Assembly: GCF_001723175.1 (NCBI RefSeq) | Contig: NC_064653.1 | Span: 3,596,001 to 3,660,000 of the forward strand | DNA length: 64,000 nt | Reading direction: 5' to 3' | Source: Penicillium oxalicum | Lineage: Eukaryota; Ascomycota; Eurotiomycetes; Eurotiales; Aspergillaceae | Shown: piece by piece, positions 1 through 9,845 of the stretch | How positions within the stretch are numbered: position 1 is the stretch's first letter | Layout: each line of letters opens with the position of its first letter | Program-made: the position numbers and the translations under genes | The notes under the pieces: generated by a model | The model's database searches: none | What the model was told of the DNA's origin: nothing | What the model saw: only the letters and a program-made list of their open reading frames with translations

Positions 1-514
1 TGGCTGTTGGATGGGTGTCCCCGAATCATCCAACAGACCGGGGATCTCATAGACCCAACGTGCTTCGTATGTCTCAACGGGCACAGCCAGAGAGAAGCGC
101 CAGAATGTCTTTTTAGGATCCTCGTACAGTTTCAGGCCTTGCACGGTCTGGTCTGTGGGGGATCGGGGCTGTTCCTGACCCGCCACGGGGCCCAACTGGC
201 GCAGGTGAAGCTGCGGCTGGACCTGGCCGGGCTTGGTCACGATCAGAACACTGCCGAGCCAGACGGCGGCGGGATGTTCATAGTGCATGTTTTTGAGATT
301 GATCAAGGGACCGGATATGAGTTCGATGCGATCGCCCGCCGGCGCGGTAGTATGACCATCAGTCATCGCCCCTGTAGCAGCAGTAGCACATCATCAGTAC
401 GAGGAACAAGGTTGGCCGAGGCGGATTTGTGATTTCTCTGATCGCATTCGACTCGGCCAGGGGTTTTTCGGTGGGCGACGTACCATTGACAGGGGCAGCA
501 TACGTAGTGGCCAT
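1..514 (-). CDS. PhoD-like phosphatase domain protein, 5' part (cut by window edge)
   Basis: Only the first 134 residues are inside the window; the gene continues past the left edge. Exon 1 is 514..484 and exon 2 starts at 371. The intron has donor GTACGT and acceptor CTACAG, and the join reads MATTYAAPVNGAMTDGHTT in frame. The stretch ISGPLINLKNMHYE, WLGSVLIVTKPG, LRQLGPVAG and KTFWRFSLAVPVETYEARW matches, from memory, the N-terminal region of large fungal PhoD-like metallophosphatases. The metal-binding core would lie outside the window, so activity cannot be judged. Family assignment is by recognition only; the exon structure is well supported. Confidence 0.62.
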
Positions 515-2573
515 GATCAGGAGAGAGCTCGGCGAAAGGTATCCGTGCAATCACGCGGGAAGTGCTGGAGCTTAAACGAAGGTTGACGCAGAGACTCGTG
601 TCCCACCTACGTCGGTTACTAGTAGTGCTCGCAGCGAGATGCGCAAAGACGGAAGGTGAGAGGGGGAGGGTGTTGTGAGGAGAGCGCAAGCGTCGGTTGG
701 ACAGTCGGTACTCGAGAGAGAGGGAGGCAGAGAAAGAGACAAGAGTATAGAAAGTTGATTCAGTGTCCAATTCTCCCAGGACCTCGCCAAACACGCCTAA
801 GGGTAGGTTTGCAGCAGACCCGATAGCCGGAATGAGGAGAAATTAGGACGACGAGATCAGACCACAACGGCTACGTAGGAAAGGAGGAGATGAGCAGGTA
901 GGGCTGAGGCCAAGAGAAAAAAAAACGACCTCATTTCCCTTTTCCCCTTGAATCGCTTCCGGCACTACATGACGCTCCGGGGGGGGGGGAATTGGCCCAG
1001 CCTCCCAAGGCTACCGTGATCATGATCATAATAGCCAATGACCCAATGAGTAGAAAAGAAAATATTAAAAAAAAATACGATACTTGCATCCCTTGGGGAA
1101 TAATAATCATAGGAGCTTCAGCATGTGTCCACTGCAAGGCCAAAAAGGTCTCCGCTACGCGAGCCGCAGCTGATCACAGCTTGTCCGCTCGGTCGCAGCG
1201 CAGGCTGCCCGCTGGCTCCTCAACCAGTTGCCGACGCGCCAATTGCGAAGATTAGCCATGACGCTGCCAAGACACGCCGACTGCGCGGAGGTCCCGGGGA
1301 ATGACCAACCAGATACGTACAGGAGTCAATTATGGGTCAAGAGTGTATCTTCAGTGGACCGATCTGGCAGTCTCCATAAGAGCATGAATGGGGGCTGCTT
1401 GTATCTGATTGGACACGGAGACAAAACTTGCAGCCTCACCAACCTCCCAAGCCACCGTTTAGCGCCACAGAAACCGGTTTCTCAGGCGATGAGAGAACGT
1501 ACAGACTCCAAAGTCTGCAGGCTCGATGAACTGTATAGACTGGAAACGATCTGGGGGAGGGATATGTTGCGGCGGGGAAATGGACATATCTCAGTCGGCA
1601 GTTGAGAGAGAGACAGACCAACATTAAAATGGAAGCCCTGCTCCTACCAGACGGATATCTGAGTGATTCTGGTGACGAACGACACGTACGCGGTTGGAAC
1701 TACGTAGTACTTTATTAGTAACTAGCTAGTTCCCTATTTGAGTCAACCTTTCGGCATCGGAACGAGTACGAAATCGAAACCGGCAAGGCATCATCCACGG
1801 TCTGATCCGGCATTAATCGTCGATCGAGTCGATCTCTAATCCATGGATCAATATTCCAGACGCGCGCCTCATGGATTTCTACATATGAGTGTGTTCCTAC
1901 GGAAGTATGGGTGGTTATAATATAGCCCCCACAACATACATGCCATATTGCTATGGGAAATTTGCGATCAGCAATTTATAATCGAAAAGATGGGGAGGAG
2001 AGATGATGTGCTGTCAATGAATACTGTACTCACGACTCACGACTCGTTGTTGGAAATTGCTCTGCCAGAGTCAACTTCCAGCTATAAATACCTACCTGGT
2101 CCAGGGTTGGAGGCACAGGTACTGCACGAGGCCCGAGGTCCCCGAAATGCACTAACCGTCGGGCATGAATGACACAATCGTGCATGAGACTGGAGTAACA
2201 GTGACTATAGTCCTGTAATAGCAGCTTTGCATTTGCCCGTCCGTCTCCGTCATTCATATTTCATGCTAAGCCCGTATCAGATCGGAGGACGAACAAGAAG
2301 AATCTTCAGGGTTAGCTCCTGGACAGGTGTGGCATTTCGAAATCCCATACTGGTTCCAGGTACCGCCTTCATAGCTTACAGTATAAAGAACCTTTCACTT
2401 GTCATCCCGCTGCACGTCTCGTGACCCGAGTAAATGAATTCCTGTTATCGACAAGAGAGAATTTGGTTTCTATATCCTGAGCTCGCTAAATGACAATGCA
2501 AAGGGCCCCGGGTCGCTGTGCGCCTACACCTACGACCCTCCTCAACCAACTCGACGGGAACGGTCGACCCGCT
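515..2573. other. Intergenic, no gene recognised
   Basis: About 2 kb between the starts/ends of two minus-strand genes. Small ORFs here (for example 1228-1605 and 1948-2172) show no recognisable domain, coding rhythm or splice support. It contains an 11-base G run at 979-989 and several A runs. The part next to 514 is presumably the promoter of the PhoD-like gene. Confidence 0.6.
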
Positions 2574-3761
2574 TTATGCTCCTCGATTGACGTTCCTGAT
2601 CATCCAAGGGCACTCGGAACAAAAGGCGCTTAGCAAGACCACTATGTTTGAGGTTGATTGTTCAAGGCCATCGTGCTCACTTGACCTTTTCTCATCCACA
2701 GAAATCACCTCGGTAGTGTCATACTCGTACCATGTCGTGGTGATGTGTACTTCAGTCTGGAGCGTAGTGGAAGACTTCGAGACGATAATCGAGGTCGCTT
2801 TCTCATCTGTGAGAATTGCTGCTGGGCAGAGCTGGTCAACAAACAGATCAGGTGAGAACGGGGTATTTGCGAGACTGCGTTGACGAACATCGTGCACCGT
2901 CACCCCCGTATGGGCGCTCATCCAAGCGCGATTCGACTCTCGACAGAGCAAGTCACGCAGATATTCTTCCCTATCCGCCAGATGGGACGGAAATTCCGCT
3001 GCAACATTGTACTCCGACGTTGTCCTGATCTGACCTGCGAAAAAGGCATCACGCAGGAATTGAATATATTGGATCGTGAGGACCAGATCCATCCCTGCAT
3101 GGAATCGCCGTGTAGACTCACGGAAGAAATTGAACAATCCGCCACGCAAAGCGTGAGTTGGCTCCTGACCCAACTTGATGCTGTGCTCGAGGATATTCAC
3201 GAACCGCTGCAGAGGTAAATCGATAATCACCTCTCGGTCCCTCCATACCGGTGTCGACACCACCGAGATGAGATCCTCCGGCGCACTCTCGAATAAATAT
3301 CCCACCAGGCTCTGCGTGCGAAGATTCATTCCCAGCACAATCCGCCGATCATCATATCCCACGGCATGTGGAACGGGAAGTGAGCTGAATATAATCACCG
3401 GGTCAATCCATCCGGTCTGAGAATCGTGGTCATCTGAGTCAAGCAGGTATTCGAAATTCTCCCATCTTGATTCGTCACTTTCAATGACCCAGCTGCGAGA
3501 AAGCCGAGTCTCGCGTCGGTGCACTCCCTTCTCGATCAGGATGAGATAGAGGTAGTAGTCGATGAGATCCCATGGATGGCGTGAGGCCCAGAATGCATCG
3601 TACGCGAGCGAGTCGCCCTCGCATCGGGATCGGCGCAGTGGATTGGGCTCGTGTGATGTGCTTATAATATCCATGGGGTGGACGCATTTCTGGTAATTGA
3701 CGGGGAGCTCTTGCGTCAGAGAGAGTTTATCTTGGAAAGTGGTAAAGTGGAACGAACCCAT
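2574..3761 (-). CDS. Hypothetical protein, 395 aa, no recognised family
   Basis: A single uninterrupted reading frame with an ATG at 3761 and stop at 2574. It is much longer than chance ORFs nearby and has mixed, protein-like composition, for example DAFWASRHPWDLIDYYLYL and GWIDPVIIFSSLPVPHAVGY. I see no signal peptide, membrane segment or known motif; acidic and Arg-rich segments alternate, suggesting a soluble protein. An intron near the 3' end cannot be excluded, since the last ~40 residues are less protein-like. It could be a lineage-restricted gene. Real gene likely; function unknown. Confidence 0.55.
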   Translation of the reverse strand: MGSFHFTTFQDKLSLTQELPVNYQKCVHPMDIISTSHEPNPLRRSRCEGDSLAYDAFWASRHPWDLIDYYLYLILIEKGVHRRETRLSRSWVIESDESRWENFEYLLDSDDHDSQTGWIDPVIIFSSLPVPHAVGYDDRRIVLGMNLRTQSLVGYLFESAPEDLISVVSTPVWRDREVIIDLPLQRFVNILEHSIKLGQEPTHALRGGLFNFFRESTRRFHAGMDLVLTIQYIQFLRDAFFAGQIRTTSEYNVAAEFPSHLADREEYLRDLLCRESNRAWMSAHTGVTVHDVRQRSLANTPFSPDLFVDQLCPAAILTDEKATSIIVSKSSTTLQTEVHITTTWYEYDTTEVISVDEKRSSEHDGLEQSTSNIVVLLSAFCSECPWMIRNVNRGA

Positions 3762-5162
3762 CGTGATTCAGAAGTGACGGGACTTGACTTCTGTGCAAGA
3801 ACCGAGGACAAGGTTGTATGTGCGTGGGTGAATGAGCAAGTGGAAGATGCGATGCAATTGACTTGTCCGAAGACGTGTACCGTGCGTTTGTATGAGTGAG
3901 TGAGATATTGAGAGACGATCAAATGCGAAGCTTAAAAAAAACCCGCGATGATTGTTGGAAAAGACGCGAACCGAAAGTTAAGGTACTGATTGACAGCATC
4001 GAATAACAGCATCCCCCTCCTATCTTTATAGGTCCTTTCAGCAGAGGTTGGTGACCTGCTCGAAGGAGATAGGTAAGTTCCGATCAACGACAAAAATAGA
4101 TTGAGATTTCCTTTCTCAACCATCTTCCATTGTCGAGGGTCGACAGGTCTCTGCTGAAAGCGAAAAAGGTAAAGCCATTGTCTGGATATGGTATCCTTGA
4201 TGGCAACGAAATACCCAATCTCTCGAAATAGATGTTTTTTTTGTCTTGAAAGGACTAAGTAATACCACGGCAATCTGGATATGAACAAAGGGCCTTGGCC
4301 AGAGAGTTTCTTTTTCGAGGACAGGGGTCCGCGTTCGAAGAAGGCGGTCTTTCGAAAAGGTTTTTTTCTTTTGGATACACAAAGAGATAAGTCTGGACCT
4401 GAAACACAGAGATATAATGGCATTCTCGAAGATGTCAGTTGGTCGAGTGGATAAGGAAGAGCCAAAGCCTGAACAATGGGATTGCCTCGGGGGTTTCCAA
4501 GACAAACGACAAAGAAATGAGAGAAATCCAAGCTCGAGTTCGAGGAATTGGCCCATCCGATGATCATCAAAGCTAGTGCTACGGCGGCCAAAAAAGGAAA
4601 TAGAAATGTCTTGTCACCGGTGATCAAAGATACACAATCGGTACAACACCATGTTTTTTGCCCAACTATAAAGAAGTATTTTTCAAATTGGCATCCAAGG
4701 CAGTAGATAGATAGTGTCACTCCAGGGGCCACGGCTGATCAAGATAAAGCCCACGAAGAAACAAAAAGTCTAAAAGCTGAACAGTATGCCCGAAAGACGG
4801 GACATATTCACTGATCTATTCAGATCTACAGCAGTAAATACGCATGTGAATTGTGGAGAAACCCACTTTCGAAGCTCCGTTCCTTACAGGGAAGCTTCCC
4901 GAGCAAAAGCTCCGACTAACCGCATCTGGTCCACTGGTGAGCTTCCACCCCCCACGGTGGGGAGAGCGAGCTGCCCACGGCATTCAAATCAATCTCCAAT
5001 TTTCTCCAAGATTCAAGAAACCATCCCACACTTCACCCTCACAGTTTCGCACACGATTCCACACCGACATATACCTCCTCCCCACCATCATCACACTCTC
5101 CCATACTTGCCACTTCCACTTTCCACACCTCTCTAGAGAGCCCGTCGTCTCTCCAAGAAACC
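3762..5162. other. Intergenic; promoter side of two divergent genes
   Basis: 1.4 kb between the orphan gene (minus) and the small coiled-coil gene (plus). A 266-codon open frame on the minus strand (3932-4732) has no ATG at its left end (it opens with GTG), and no family similarity; I do not call it. The 200 bases before 5163 are pyrimidine-rich with CCCACAC/CACCATC tracts typical of a fungal 5' leader. Confidence 0.5.
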
Positions 5163-5588
5163 ATGTCCACCTCAAGTCAACCGATAACCCCCTCCGTCTT
5201 CGCCGAAGCCATCAAGGAACTCCCTTTGGAATCTCTCCACGCCGAAGCCGCCAAGCTCACAAACGACATGGCCAAACTGATAGAATCCAACGTAGCGCTG
5301 GAAGCGGAAAAGGCCGTCGAGACGGAGGAAGGCATCAAGTTCCTGGACGACGTGATCGCGGAGAACGAAGGCGTGGTGAGGTGGAAAGAAGAGCGCATCG
5401 AGCTGTTGAAGGTGGAGGTGGAGAATCGTGGGCAAATTTGGGTGGATCCTAGGAAGGCTGGAGAGGAGGAGGGGGAGCATCAGAATGGTCAGCAGAGGTC
5501 GCGAGTGAATGGGGCTGGGAATGATACTGCTGCCCTTCATGGGCAACACGGGCGAGCAGTGGACGGTGACGAGGGGGTGTATCTGTGA
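5163..5588 (+). CDS. Small coiled-coil protein of unknown function, 141 aa
   Basis: Single exon starting MSTSSQPITPSVFAEAI with the ATG in good context (AAACCATGTC). Residues ~20-90 are rich in Leu/Glu/Ala/Lys with heptad-like spacing (LHAEAAKLTNDMAKLIESN), predicting a helical coiled coil. The C-terminal third is Gly/Asn/Gln-rich and probably disordered. The N-terminal pattern ITPSVFAEAIKELPLESLH recalls small conserved fungal proteins, but I cannot name the family. No membrane or secretion signal is visible. The gene is flanked by long untranslated-looking regions. Confidence 0.65.
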   Translation: MSTSSQPITPSVFAEAIKELPLESLHAEAAKLTNDMAKLIESNVALEAEKAVETEEGIKFLDDVIAENEGVVRWKEERIELLKVEVENRGQIWVDPRKAGEEEGEHQNGQQRSRVNGAGNDTAALHGQHGRAVDGDEGVYL

Positions 5589-6292
5589 GACATGAGTTGA
5601 TGATGCGTGGGAGGTGACGATGAGATGGAGAATCGGCACGAAGGAGCTCATTGGCGTTCTACAGAGTCGATGTGGCCACGACGGCAATGCGACATGTGCG
5701 CCCGAAGATGTCCTGCGCGAGCCAAAAAAATTATAATCTCGCAATGACAGCTGTTGTCTTAGTGGGATTTTCTACCGAATCAACCGGCTCACGATCTACG
5801 GCGGACTGGTCCGTCAAGAAGACTGCCATGCCTTTCATGCTCAAGCCCGCTGGGCCGCATTCCAAGAAACAACGCCATTGTGAGAGATTGTTAGAATGGC
5901 CGCCCAGCCAAAGCTATGCAGGATTCATCATGGATGTGTGGATAAATAATATGAAAAAAAAAGAGACAGGAAGCCAAAGATTGTCCATACCGCATGCTAA
6001 ATGCTCAAAGCCCTGGATATGCGTCCCATCTTCGGCAACCAGTCATCAGTCACAGGATAGACCCAGTCCGTTTTCCTGGCATCAGTAGAAAGCTGAACCT
6101 GATCAAAAGACACTTTGTGTGTTCCCAACGCCCGGTCGAGAAATATGTCATGCATCGTCAAGCATAGAAAAAAAAATCAAAGAAACGAGAATCACGTCAG
6201 TTTGCTGGACTCCCGGTCCAGCAGAGTATTTTCGAATGATGGGAGACATTCGAATTTTTTGTCTTCATTTCCCCCCCCTTCAAACAGTTCAT
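5589..6292. other. Intergenic between convergent 3' ends
   Basis: About 700 bp between the stop of the coiled-coil gene and the stop of mob2 on the other strand. It probably holds two 3' UTRs. The small ORF 5651-6088 has no recognisable content. Confidence 0.55.
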
Positions 6293-7704
6293 CTACGCAG
6301 CAGCCGGCTGTTGAGCCCAGTGGCCGCCGTTCAGGGCCTCGGGGGGCACTCGCTGCTGCTTGATGAACAGATCGATCAGGGGCTGCATGGGCTCCATCTC
6401 CTTGTCGGACACAAGCTGGTAGTACTTGGCAACGGTCACAAAGTGCACAAAGCACATGTTGAGGATGTCGTGCTTGTTAATGTGCCAGAAGGGGTTGAGC
6501 CAGTGGGCATGGTACAAGTGAGCATAGCATCGGAACATCTGCTTCATAATGCCCTGGCAGTCCTTGTAGAATGTTTGAGGGAACCCACTGGATTGGCCAA
6601 TCCACTCATCTGCGGTGGCTCCATTTGCTCCAGATGGGGCACCAGCCTCCGAAGATGTGCCGGAGGATCCTGGCGCCGGGGCAGCAGTGGCATCTCTCAT
6701 GGACGCGGTCTCGGGGATCCCGTTGACCTTCTCAGTGGGGAACATGACGGGATCGTGAATCTTGCTGACAATCCACTTCTCCACGCGATTGATGAATTTG
6801 GGGGCAGAGATTTTGGCAGCACGACCATCGACGAGCCAGGTGTAGGTTAATCTATGTCCAAAAGATGTTGGTGAGTCCAATGAGCTGCGTAGGATCGGAC
6901 AGTGACCAAGCCCAACGTGACGTACCTGCCAGCTGACATGGTCGGACATGTGCTCTCATTGCAGATTGGCAGTCCAGTGACACTGTTGGTCTCCTGGATG
7001 ACCTGAAGCATACCGTGGAGGAGGCGGTATTGCTCGACAACTGCAATCCGACATCAGCATACTGCATCTTCGATCAGGCTCTAGGGCTCAGTGCCCTGTC
7101 AAGTGCTTACTTTGATGAGCCAGCCATTCACCCAGCTCCACATTCTTCGGGCACGCGCATAGAGTCAGGAAGTTGCCCCTCACGTTCAGTGGAGCATACT
7201 TCTCCTGGAAAAAGTATTTGGGAGCATCGGCATCGTTTGCGACGGTATTATCCGCACCAGCGTAATTCGGAAACGAGGGAGAGCTAGGCATGTTGGTTGT
7301 CGCTGGAGATGGAGACGGTTGAGGTGCCTGTGCTGGACTCTTGGGGGCGTTGTTCTTGTTGTTTCCTCCACGACCAAATCCTTGGCGCCTGTGTAACAAG
7401 AGTTGATTAGCTTCCGAAGGTGTATTTGAGAAAGGAATCGAGGCAGATTCTTGCAAATGCGGCAGATGGGCTTTGAATAAGAACAGTTGGAAAGAAGTCA
7501 ATATCACAAAGCAAAAGTCAAGACCAGAAAGGCGGAAATGCCGTGTCGTGTTTGTGGCGCGCGGGTCTGGTGCAATGCAGCATGGAGGGGGGTTTCATAG
7601 CCACGGAGAGGCGAGGGGGTATAAACAGTGAAAGAAAAGCACCTTCCCTCACCAGCAGCATTCATTGCATAGAACACTTACACACTTTGAAAGAAGGTCG
7701 CCAT
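6293..7704 (-). CDS. mob2: Mob2-type kinase activator (Cbk1/Orb6 NDR-kinase partner)
   Basis: Mob proteins bind and activate NDR kinases; Mob2 acts with Cbk1/Orb6/COT-1 in polarised growth. Exons 7704..7682, 7388..7111, 7040..6926 and 6851..6293 join in frame to 324 aa. The zinc ligands of the fold are visible: C127 and C132 in ICNESTC, H250 and H255 in HLYHAH. The core motifs YFFQEKYAPL, GEWLAHQ, CPTMSAGRLTYTW and MFPTEK fit Mob2 better than Mob1. A Pro/Ala/Gln-rich N-terminus precedes the fold. A ~35-residue Ala/Gly/Ser-rich insert (about 186-222) interrupts it. The 293-nt first intron separates a 23-nt first coding exon. It shares a 351-bp divergent promoter with leo1. Mob2 versus another Mob paralogue is the main uncertainty. 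Confidence 0.88.
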
Positions 7705-8055
7705 GTTGACCAGATGAGCAAAATCTCAAGATTTGCCAAATAAAATAAAAAGAGAGTGATATCGGAGCTTAATAGAAAGAGAGACGGTGAGCATGTCCAG
7801 GAGATGCCCTCCTGGTCTGGCCCGCCGACTTAACTCCTTTAGGTGGGTCGGAGCGGATCATTGAGTTTTTCCGCTTATCCGCAACGAAGGTGAATGTGAA
7901 GCTCGTTGACCGAGATCGCCGCAAAACAAGTGATTGCTGGAGCAAGCTCAAATAACAATTCGGGCAAACGTGCTTTTCCTCTTTGTCTTCAAAGTACCCG
8001 CAAATTCTGCAAATTGTCCCCTTCTTGTGCCACATCTTGATCTTCTACAGAAAAG
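7705..8055. promoter_or_regulatory. Divergent promoter region, mob2 / leo1
   Basis: 351 bp separate the two start codons, so both promoters and 5' leaders must fit here. No clear TATA box. A minus-strand ORF with a CX2C...CX2C pattern (7769-8035) lies inside it and is discussed in the findings. Confidence 0.5.
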
Positions 8056-9526
8056 ATGTCCTCCTCCGACGAGGAGGCTGTCCGTCGTCCCGGGCGAAAT
8101 GCCGTCAACCAAAGTCCCGACCCGAGTGATGCTGGCAATAACTCCGGTGCTGAGAACAACGGTTTTGGGGGTGATGATGTGATGGATGATGATGCTGATC
8201 TTTTCGGCTCGGACGGGTCCGATGGCGGCTTTGGCGACAATGAGTAATTCAACTCCCTCGGCTCGTTCCTCAAACGCCTGTGCTAAATATTGCTAGTCAA
8301 CCTCACCGCACTCTGGATGATGAGCAGTTGGACTCGGGTGATGATGAGGGCCGATACGACCGTCGCGATGATCGTATGGACGAGGCGCCCGATGGAGAGA
8401 CTCAAAGTCTCATCATTGCTGAAATGACCATTGCGCGCGCCCCAGTACCGGCCACGAATGACCCCGAGGTATGTAATAGAATAGACCCGAGAGTAACGCG
8501 GCGATACTGATGGCCACGGGCTAGGTTTACACGATGCGCGTGCCCGATTTTCTCTCCATTGAATCGGAAGAATTTAACCCGGAGACCTACATTGCGCCCA
8601 CGTATTCTACGGCCTCGACGTCACTCTGTTGGCGCCGAGACCCCGAGGACGAAAATAAAATCCAATCGAACGCTCGGCTCTTACAATGGGAAGATGGCTC
8701 TATCACACTCCAGCTTGCCTCTAACCCTCTTGATCAATACCGCATTTCCTCGAAACCTCTTGCGCCCCTGTCCAAGTCGGGCGAATACGCCACAAAGCTG
8801 GACTCGCATGTCTACCTTGGAGCTGGTCTTGAACAGGCCGAGCTTTTCCGCCTCACGTCACATGTCACACATGGATTGACCGTTTTGCCCACGGCTCTCG
8901 AATCGGATGATGCGGTTCAGAAATTGCAGGAATCCCTGGCCGCAGCCGCGCGCGGTAACAAGAAGACGGTGGATGGCAGCATGCCCATGATCAGCGTCAG
9001 GGAAGATCCCGAGCTGGCGGCGCGCAAGGCCGAGGCAATGGAGAGGGAAGCAATGCGCGCGGAGCGCCGCCGACAACAATTGGCCGAACGCGAGGCTGAC
9101 CGGACTCGCCGTGTTGCTGCGCCCCGCACAGTCGGCAACGGTCTCAGTGTAGGTGATTTGGAGGGCGATGGCCCGCGCACGGCCCGTTCCCGCGCAAAGC
9201 CTCGTCGTACCAATCGTCGGGGTGAGATCATGACGGACGAAGAAGATGAAGATTATGGCCGTGGTGGTGGCCGCACTCGCGAAGATGAATACGACGAAGA
9301 TGACGGGTTCTTGGTGGGAAGTGACGAAGAAATTGAAGAGGGAGGTGACGACGATGACGATGAGGAGGAGCTGGAAGACGATGATCTGGATGCCGAGGGT
9401 GAAGACGACGATGAAATTGCGCCCTCCAAGCCAGCCAAGAAACCCGAAGTCGCCCGCGACGGGACACCGCCAGCGCGTAAGAAGAATCGGTATGTGGTTG
9501 ACGATGATGATGAGGAAGAGGAGTAG
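8056..9526 (+). CDS. leo1: Leo1, subunit of the RNA polymerase II PAF1 complex
   Basis: Leo1 is part of the Paf1 complex, which travels with RNA polymerase II and supports H2B ubiquitination and H3K4/K36 methylation. Exons 8056..8243, 8297..8468 and 8525..9526 give 453 aa in frame. The N-terminus is acidic (MSSSDEEAVRR, DDVMDDDADLFGSD). The central Leo1 fold runs roughly from residue 100 to 270, with VYTMRVPDFLSIESEEF, SLCWRRDPEDENKIQSNARL and VYLGAGLEQAELF. It is followed by an Arg/Glu helical part (MEREAMRAERRRQQLAERE) and a very acidic tail ending DDDDEEEE. The nuclear role is inferred from the family. The first two introns are 53 and 56 nt. Confidence 0.93.
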
Positions 9527-9845
9527 TTGAAGAAGGATCGCATGTCCTCAAGGGCGGTTCGTGAATCATGTTCACCAGAAGCTCAAAAGCTTTACGTTGA
9601 ACGGCGAGTTTAAGATCCTCGGCTTGATGCAATTAGCCTGAGATGCCAAGATCAAATAATGAATCGACTCAATGATCAATCTGGTAGAAAATATTGCGCT
9701 TCTGTGAGCGCAGTTGGGTATTTTCATGTAACTCATTAAACATGTACATCATAAAACCAAATGTACCTTACTGTCTCGACGCACATCTTCTTGGTCACAT
9801 CAAGCTGATCAAATTTATTTGTGTACATTTCCCATTATTTTTGCG
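9527..9845. other. Intergenic, convergent 3' ends
   Basis: 319 bp between the leo1 stop and the stop of the Zn2Cys6 gene on the opposite strand. AT-rich in its second half, consistent with two 3' UTRs; nothing else seen. Confidence 0.55.

Noticed and set aside
3932..4732. 266-codon minus-strand open frame
   Set aside because: It opens with GTG, not ATG; the first ATG is internal, composition is odd and no family fits.
4853..5452. 199-codon plus-strand ORF overlapping the coiled-coil gene
   Set aside because: Different frame, starts in the probable 5' leader and shows only low-complexity His/Pro/Arg content.
9228..9632. Arg/His-rich and Ser-rich ORFs antisense to the leo1 acidic tail
   Set aside because: Direct result of GA-rich coding sequence read on the other strand.
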